A stretch of 64,000 bases of DNA, taken from positions 476,497 to 540,496 of the forward strand of contig MNCI01028444.1 in the NCBI GenBank assembly GCA_015680685.1, given 5' to 3'. Below, in pieces: positions 58,231-64,000 of the stretch. The number at the start of each line of letters is the position of its first letter. The first letter of the stretch is position 1. The translations under genes and the position numbers were made by a program. The stretch comes from Gnetum montanum. Taxonomy: Eukaryota > Streptophyta > Gnetopsida > Gnetales > Gnetaceae. The notes beneath the pieces are model-generated. The model was given only the letters and a program-made list of their open reading frames with translations. It had not been told where the DNA came from and searched no databases.

Positions 58231-60370
58231 AAAAGGAAAGCACACGCAGGAAGCAGGACCATCTTAACTGAGGGAGAAACAACTTAGAATAAGAAGGGGC
58301 CAAGAATAGGCCTATGAAGAATCACTTGCAACCCATGCCTTAGGTCCTCTTAGGGAAGAGGCCAAGGTGGAATCTATTCAACAGATTCCACAACCACCAC
58401 TAGCAACAAAACACTCCCATTGGGATGATGCAGTAGCTCAACAAGAAAATATTTAGGTGACCTAGATAGAAGCTTAACTGAATTAGATTAGATTAAGGGA
58501 GATCCAAAAAATGATGCTCTAGGAGTTAAAATCTGGCCCTTTCTTGGAGCAAGCACTAAAAGAAGTATAAGACCACCTAAAGATCTCTCCCATGTGGCCA
58601 ATCATCACTTCCACCAAAGCGTGGTACATGGGTTGGAACAATAGGTAGCCCAAATCCATGGTAAAAATCAAGGACATCTCAGTGTCCTACTTGGTGCAAA
58701 CCATTACTAAAGTGCTTGGGTTGCTAGAAATAGGGGCAATTCTTACTAAGATTCCAATGTAGGTGGACCTAGCATTAAGAAAGAATGGGTGAAACAGAGC
58801 TATGGGATCAACCGCAAGGAGTTTGGCACGCTCACACCAACAGAAAGGTTCCACTACAAGATTGTTGCCTTCCATCTCAATCCCATCATGAGGCAAAGCA
58901 AAATCACTGCATTTTTTGCTTGAGCATGTGCCACTTTGAGTGGGAGATTCCTTATTAACCTTCCATAGTTGATCTATTTAGAGTTGGAGAAGTAGTTTAA
59001 CGAAAATGAATGTGGAAGGAAGGCACTCCCCTTTCCATGCCTCATTAGAAAAAATTTTTGGAGGAGAGGAATAGTCCATTATAGGAGCAATGCTATCAAG
59101 CATGCCCTGGCCACTAATTGGGTGAAAATGATGAAAGATAAAATGCTTGCAACTACCATTGAAGAAGAGGAGCAACAACCACAACCTCTACTACCGCTAA
59201 AACAACTATGCTGGATGTTGCTACAATAGCCTAATAGTTGCACGAGTACTAAGAATGCCTCTTGAGTGAACAAGAGCAATGAGAAAGCACAAGTGGTGGG
59301 GATCCATCTATATATAGACTGACAATGAGTCACCTAAATGAGGTTTCTTGAAGAAGAAACTTGATAGGTGGAGGTGGATCTATTTTCTCAGTCCAAAGAA
59401 CATAGTTTCCTACAAGGTTGAATCCTAGTGTCACAGAGATCACAATATATCTCATAGGATAACATGCACTCATAGAAATCTCTAGGAACACCACAACCTT
59501 CTCAATGCTCTTGGAGGAAGGTGAGGGGGCAATAGTATTGGTGAGGTAGCACCAAGGCTAGGAGAATGGAGCAAAGATGATTGCTATTCGAATAGCCAAA
59601 ACCCTCAATGCACTTGCAGTGTCTATACTAGATGTCACTACACTCAAGGATGTGCAAACATCTGTAGGGGTCAAAAGCAGTAAAATAAATGTAGCACAAC
59701 ATGAAGAATTTTTGGATTAATTGGTAGGAACCTAACAACCACTTTCAAATGTATTTGATCTTCTAGAAAATATTATTGTAACGTAGTTGAAGCTGCTAGA
59801 GGTAAGGGGAAAGAACATCATCTTGGAGGGGCAACTCAAAATAACCAAGGAGTTGAATGAATGTTTGGCTACTAAAGTTGTCAAATTAAGAGCCCAAATT
59901 GCTGACCTTGCATTTCTCAACTCAAAATTGATAAGAGATGGAGCTATTAAATAGCTTCACACTAGACTGAAAGGGGTTGAGGGTGCAATGGAGATTGTTG
60001 AGACATTTTGGCCATTTCATGGAACAGGCTTTATAAGGTTATGGTGATTTTTGAAAAATTTAAAAGAGATTTTTGAGATTCTATTTCTTCACCTTGAAGC
60101 CTACCATGTTGATTAAGACAAGCTTTTGGCTAATTGGTTCGCATCCACAAAGGCATGGTTGAATGTCCCAAAAATCTTAGAGGCCTTGTCCAACTTGCAT
60201 CCTTGAACCAACCAATCCACAAAAGTTGCAGAGCCTACTTCCAGGGACCATGTTGCCCATATGCAAAAATCATACCATTCCATGGGATTTCATCCCTTGT
60301 TGGCATCCGGACAAAAATGAGAATGGTTAACGCTGCACAGCATGTCAGAAAATGACCAAAGTTCAAGGGC
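58230..60370 (+). pseudogene. E5 downstream coding region, part A (unknown protein, coiled coil)
   Basis: Not a family I can name. Coding character is clear in places. From about 58770 the frame reads EWVKQSYGINRKEFGTL, ERFHYKIVAFHLNPIMRQSK, GRFLINLP and YLELEK, with single stops. From about 59745 a leucine-rich heptad-like segment appears: LKLLEVRGKNIILEGQLKI, ELNECLATKVVKLRAQIADL, FLNSKLIRDG. Several stops are TAG or TGA where Gln or Trp would fit. It may be an env-position accessory ORF of this lineage, a captured host gene, or a separate old element. E1, E2 and E3 lack it. Confidence 0.55.
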
Positions 60371-60621
60371 TGAGGGCATGTTAAAGCTTTGTGGAGTAAA
60401 TTAAAATTTTAATGAGATGATAGGTTTGATGTGAAGTAAATTTGAAGCACAAATTGGCAATATCATCAAGCATCCGTTACCTTTCAAAGGAGATAAAATA
60501 TGTTGAAAGATGCAAATATTTCAGTATACGGTTTGGACGTTCACTCACGCGGTACAGCAAACTGAAAAATGGAATTCCTGGGTGTGGCATACCAACAACA
60601 TGAATTATTTTGCAAATGAAT

Positions 60622-60770
60622 TGCGGCCCTAATTTTCTGAAAATCGTGGCCCTAATTTGCAGAAAAACGTGGCCCTAATTTGCTGAAAAACGTGGCCCTA
60701 ATTTGCTCCGAAATTTACAGAAAATTGCGGCTCTGTTTTGCTCTGAAATTTGCAGAAAACCGCAGCCTTG
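60622..60770 (+). repeat. Short tandem array, 22-23 bp unit
   Basis: Units like GTGGCCCTAATTTGCTGAAAAAC follow one another about 3.5 times (60622-60700). Two longer variant units with GCTCCGAAATTTACAGAAAA and GCTCTGAAATTTGCAGAAAA come next. It directly precedes the cyclophilin-like fragment. Confidence 0.85.
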
Positions 60771-60889
60771 TTCATAGATTCTGTTTGGGTGTTCTTTGGA
60801 ATTCGTGGGTCTGTTTCGGTAGGGTTAATTTAAGAAACGGCTCCCACAAAACACGCAGGCAGCAGGTGCACGGAGGCAACTTAGAACAA

Positions 60890-61200
60890 TAATGGCAGCA
60901 CCAACGCAAACGCAGGATGCATAAAGAAAAACCCAAATCCAAATCTACGTTTTTTGGGTTCTATCCCACGCATCCACAAATGTACTACAGGAAACAAAAT
61001 AATAAAACTGCGCAACGGCAGGGAAAAGGAGGCGCAGGGCAAGGAAGATGGCAGCAGGAGGGCTGCATTATTTTTGAACTCTTCAGCGATGTCGTCCCGA
61101 AGACGGCCAAGAACTTCCACGCGCTGTACACCAGCAAGAAAGGCATGCTTCCGATGGAAAATCTCTGATATAAAAGGGATCCTATTGGAAAAATGTTTAT
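60890..61200 (+). pseudogene. Cyclophilin (peptidyl-prolyl isomerase) N-terminal exon fragment
   Basis: In the frame open at 60917-61168 the plus strand encodes GCIIFELFSDVVPKTAKNFH, continuing ALYTSKKGM. This matches the cyclophilin block (I/V)xELFxDVxPKTAENFRALCTGEKG near the N-terminus of plant multidomain cyclophilins. Differences (ENF to KNF, CTGEKG to YTSKKG) and the stop after MENL suggest decay. YKG and DIKGILLEK in another frame just beyond may be the next codons after a frameshift. Only about a quarter of the domain is present; a splice site or breakpoint near 61170 is possible. It is more G+C-rich than its surroundings. Confidence 0.8.
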
Positions 61201-61436
61201 GTATTTTTGAAGGTAAGATTACATGATTTATAATACCATTCTACCGCCACCACCCATATTGCCATGAAAAAAGCAAAATAAAGAGGATATATATGTATGG
61301 AACAAGTTGCAACTATAGCTTGTATTTCTATGCAACTTAGTGATTGTATTTTAATTTCCTATGATAACCACCACCAAGGACACTTGTCAATTATAACCTT
61401 TTTATCTCTTTGGTGGTTGAAACCACCCAATATTGT

Positions 61437-61711
61437 TGTAACTTACCTAACTTGTTGGGCAAGTAACCTCCTAACTTGTTGGACAAGCAATTTTCTAATT
61501 GGTTAGTCAAGTTACTTAGGAGAAAAGTTAGGTAAGATATTTTTAAAAATATAACTTCCCTACCTACCTTGGAATCCTATAAATAGGCTTCAAGGGTCAA
61601 GAGGGGATCATCAGATAAGAAGTGGAAGCATCATCATCATACTTGGAAGATTTGTAAAGAAGATTGTTTGCAAGATGGCTTGCTAGAATAAAGATTTCAG
61701 CCTCTTTGTCA
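61437..61711 (+). repeat. LTR-like module (TATA, polyadenylation signal, possible primer site)
   Basis: Starts TGTAACTTACC. ACTTGTTGGGCAAG-type repeats lie at 61448-61515 and CCTATAAATAGG at 61576-61587. AATAAA lies at 61687-61692, about 110 bp downstream. TTGTCA is then followed by TGGTCCTGTGAG, which looks like a CA end plus a TGG-starting primer site. This could be a short solo or 5' LTR of a copia or TRIM-type element. No second copy was found. Confidence 0.4.
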
Positions 61712-62616
61712 TGGTCCTGTGAGTTATGCATTTCATTTTTTGTTTTGTTTAAATTGCTTAGCTAGTGGTTTAGATAGTATCATCCTTGGCAAGTAATTTT
61801 GGGATTTTTAGATTGCTCTTATTGTTCTTGTTGCCCGATAGAAATTTCTGTTAAAATTTTGCCATAGAAGCGCTAGTGAATAAAAGCCTTAAGAGCATTT
61901 TAGTAGTAAATTTCGTTATTGTGCAACGTTTGGGAACTGCTATTGGGTTGTTGGAAGAGAGCCTCTGTTTGTAGTCACGCCGTGGAACAATTTAGTAGCC
62001 GAGAGGGTTCAGAAAATCTTTGGTATTTTGATGGGACCAGAATAGCTTCTTTATCTTTAAAGTGATTTTCCGTGTTATTTCAATCAGAAATTGTCAAGTC
62101 TTTTAAAGGTTCTGTTTGAATGCAATCGTTGGCATCTATTGTCTAGTCAAAGTGGAGTCTCGTACGTGGTAGTTTACGCAGCGATTTTTGGTAGCACAGT
62201 AGGATTGTCTTGAAGATATTGCTTGGTTGAGCCTTGGAAGTTTGAACAATTCGTAGATATTGAATTTGGAATAGCTTTATTGCGAAGTGTTTACTCGTGT
62301 CATTTTACCTTGTTTAAATATTTGAGGTCCACACAAATCTGCTTTCTTTTCTTTTCTGTCTATTTCCATTGAATCTTGCTCTATTTCTAGTTTTCTTGTG
62401 GAACTACCTCTTTCTCTGGGGAAAATTAGGAGTAGATTTGCGGAGTTGTGCTCAAATGTTTTTGCAAAATTTTACTTGTTACAAGCAGGTATTATAAGGA
62501 CCGCGTAGACTAGGTAGTTGAACAAAATAGGAAACTTTCAATAACTCACAGTACTGGACAAAGTTGGCTGAATCTCTTTAAAGTAAGTCATTTGTAGTTC
62601 ACACACAACGAAATTG

Positions 62617-62895
62617 TCACATTTCATACAACCGCACGCCGCAACAGCACACACACATACTCACATTAACTACTGAGTTATTTGGAGGTATCTGGGCCTT
62701 GGTGTAGCCAGAGACCAGCAGGCAGCTAAATCCTGTTCGAGGACACTCGTTGGCGGTCACGTCCCAAACGGTCGCCAACAGAGATGATGGTGTTCTACCG
62801 ACCCTTGGCAGAGGTGACACAACATAAAATTCAGAGGGCCTTGGATCAAGCCTACCAGGAGAATGTATAGTTGATTGTAGAGAACCATCACCCAT
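62617..62895 (-). pseudogene. Exon-like ORF with consensus splice donor, unknown host gene
   Basis: A G+C-richer open frame on the minus strand. Residues include SPGRLDPRPSEFYVVSPLPR, VGRTPSSLLATVWDVTANEC and GYTKAQIPPNNSVVN. The codons then run into GTGAGTATGTGTG, a strong plant-type 5' splice site at 62664, after which the frame becomes low-complexity Val/Cys codons. The likely exon is therefore 62665-62895 or longer upstream. I do not recognise the protein. It lies opposite in strand to E5. Confidence 0.45.
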
Positions 62896-62959
62896 GGAAT
62901 GTTTATGAGCACAAATAATAATTAATTAATTTCATCCATCAACAGTAGAAGAAAATAGC

Positions 62960-63640
62960 TAGAGCAAACAAAAAATTAAGGAGATTTGTAGCAAAAATAG
63001 AAACCTCTCTATGGAGGAGGTTTATGCCCTTTTCCAAAAAACTGCAATCGAGGTAGCTGGTTGGAAATTGAAAGCTCTCAAATTTTAGAGAGTCAAAGAT
63101 CATTATAAAGAGTAGGTCAGTCTACAAAAAAAAAAATGAAAAACACATATAGTTGGCAAAGGTGAAAGTGGGCAACTCTAGTAGGGAAAAGAAGTTTGAC
63201 AGCCTATCGTTGATGGGATAGATGCCTATAACAAGGTAGAAATCTACATGAAGGAGTTGTAGATTGAGGAGATGATGGAATACATGGAGCTTACCAATCT
63301 CCAATATGCAAATTTGACCAAGATGACTATCGAATGGTCATAGCTAGAACTAGACAAGTAGGTGGCTATCTCATACTTATTGTACAAGGCTAAGTTCAAG
63401 CATCACAAAGACTAAAGAAAAAGCTTGTGTTGGCAAACACTAAACTTGAAGTTCTTAAGGGAAAATACATTGATTAAAGATTTTCCGCCAAGAACCTAGC
63501 TAGAAGAATGAATGACTACCATGAGTAGCAAAACATAGTCAGGGCATTCGATGTCAAACACAAATAGCTCACTACCCAGTTTGTCAATGTAAACGAGATG
63601 TTCCTAGTAATTCCCTATCATGTAATATCCCCATTCTAGC
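62960..63640 (+). pseudogene. E5 downstream coding region, part B (coiled coil)
   Basis: The plus strand encodes MEEVYALFQKTAIEVAGWKL near 63010, a helical EIYMKEL, stop, IEEMMEYMELTNLQYANL near 63240, and KLVLANTKLEVLKGKYID, stop, RFSAKNLARRMNDYHE from about 63423. Frames shift between the blocks. Stops sit at positions where CAA/CAG (Gln) would fit. The Leu/Glu/Lys-rich helical style continues that of part A, so both may be one interrupted ORF. Confidence 0.5.
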
Positions 63641-63760
63641 CCACATTGGTAATGCCGCATGGACTATGAATGATCCTTGGAGTAAGGAGAGGAAGATGAA
63701 GGCATTACTGGATGCCTTTTCTCTTCCACCAAGGGTTGCAGCTGTTCAATTGTGTAGGTA

Positions 63761-64000
63761 TCAATAGCATCAAAGTATCATGTTGATGGATCCCCATTGA
63801 CATGGCCTTATCGATGGGCCCCATTTACATGGTTTTGCCTTGTTGACGGGGCCACATCAACGTAGCATTTGCTACGTCTACAAGGGCCTAGTGATGTAGC
63901 TCTGTAATAAAAACTATAAATACATGCTCAAAGTCGTGTTTATGGGAGATCAAGTCATAGTAGTAGTAGAGCTCTTGTAGTTTTTCCATTTGAAAGTTAG
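63761..64000 (+). repeat. E5 3' LTR, first 240 bp (cut by window end)
   Basis: From TCAATAGCATCAAAG (5' LTR: TGATGAGCTTCAAAG) it follows the 5' LTR: GTTGATGG/GGCC U3 repeats, CACATCAACGTAGCATTTGC, TATA (AACTATAAATAC, 63912-63923), GGGAGATCAAGTCATAG, and the final TTTTTCCATTTGAAAGTTAG. The terminal TG has decayed. The purine tract before it is weak (GTGTAGGTA). Confidence 0.87.

Larger units (their letters stand above)
60400..62940. other. Insertion of different sequence within the downstream coding region
   Basis: Between the two coiled-coil coding parts lies about 2.5 kb of less A+T-rich DNA with host-gene character: a CGTGGCCCTAATTTG tandem array, a cyclophilin exon-like fragment, an LTR-like module and a minus-strand exon-like ORF. 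No terminal repeats or target duplication could be fixed, so the mechanism (gene capture, Helitron-like insertion, unequal joining) is open. Nothing is recognised in 61712-62616. Confidence 0.5.
49055..64000 (+). mobile_element. E5: long gypsy (Athila/Tat-like) element with extra downstream ORF, running off the window
   Basis: 5' LTR 49055-49971, primer site, leader, gag (50438-52560), protease, RT (FMDD intact), RNase H, integrase and tail to 56136, then a 7.6-kb 3' region against about 2 kb in E1 and 1.3 kb in E2. That region includes a degraded, coiled-coil-bearing coding segment and a 2.5-kb insertion with host-gene pieces. A second LTR begins at about 63761. Continuity between pol and this LTR is inferred from orientation and similarity, because the element end and target duplication lie outside the window. 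Confidence 0.82.

Noticed and set aside
62300-62490. LTR ending GTTACA at 62483 paired with TGTAAC at 61437, followed by a copia primer site
   Set aside because: The inverted ends match, but AGGTATTATAAGGACC is a poor match to the copia primer site, and 800 bp after the AATAAA is too long for R-U5. The shorter module ending at 61711 fits better.

Overview
This window looks like nuclear DNA of a plant with a large, repeat-filled genome. It is about two-thirds A+T, has no bacterial-type genes, and every long coding signal I recognise belongs to a plant retrotransposon (Ty3/gypsy of the Athila/Tat group, Ty1/copia of SIRE type, L1-type LINE), apart from small host-gene pieces. The dense nesting of old, broken copies would suit a gymnosperm or another giant-genome plant, but that is an inference. 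I see no intact host gene.

Layout. 1-2588: A+T-rich DNA with a very degenerate ~130-bp repeat. 2589-12488: E1, a complete minus-strand gypsy element with matching LTRs and a perfect 5-bp target duplication (AATAG). 12494-14264: flank with one promoter-like module. 14265-29302: E3, an older minus-strand relative split by E2 (16678-25993), another complete minus-strand copy. E3 keeps part of gag but has lost pol. 29303-34334: plus-strand SIRE-like copia element that has its primer site, polyprotein and 3' LTR but no 5' LTR. About 34670-38900: minus-strand LINE remnant split by a solo gypsy LTR, E4 (36902-37818, perfect ATTAG duplication). 39000-49054: gene-poor DNA with a (TG)n tract, two fold-back elements (one tRNA-like) and chromovirus-like LTR ends. 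49055-64000: E5, a plus-strand gypsy element with 5' LTR, primer site, gag, pol, a long extra downstream coding region with coiled-coil character, and the first 240 bp of its 3' LTR at the window edge. The extra region is interrupted by about 2.5 kb of different DNA holding a cyclophilin gene fragment, an exon-like ORF with a consensus splice donor, and an LTR-like module.

E1-E5 form one family group. They share TGATGA...TCATCA LTR ends, a conserved U5 end, a degraded tRNA-Asp primer site, an order of gag-protease-RT-RNase H-integrase-tail, and an unusual His/Asp/Arg-rich Gag start. Their U3 repeats differ strongly. All copies carry many in-frame stops, and most of those I placed fit C-to-T or G-to-A changes at Gln, Trp and Arg codons, as expected for methylated, silenced repeats.

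The points most worth follow-up are the His-rich Gag, the downstream ORF of E5 with its captured host fragments, the internal purine tract with an adjacent TTTTACAC-rich stretch, and the pol-less E3. All coordinates and comparisons were made by eye; no alignment was run.
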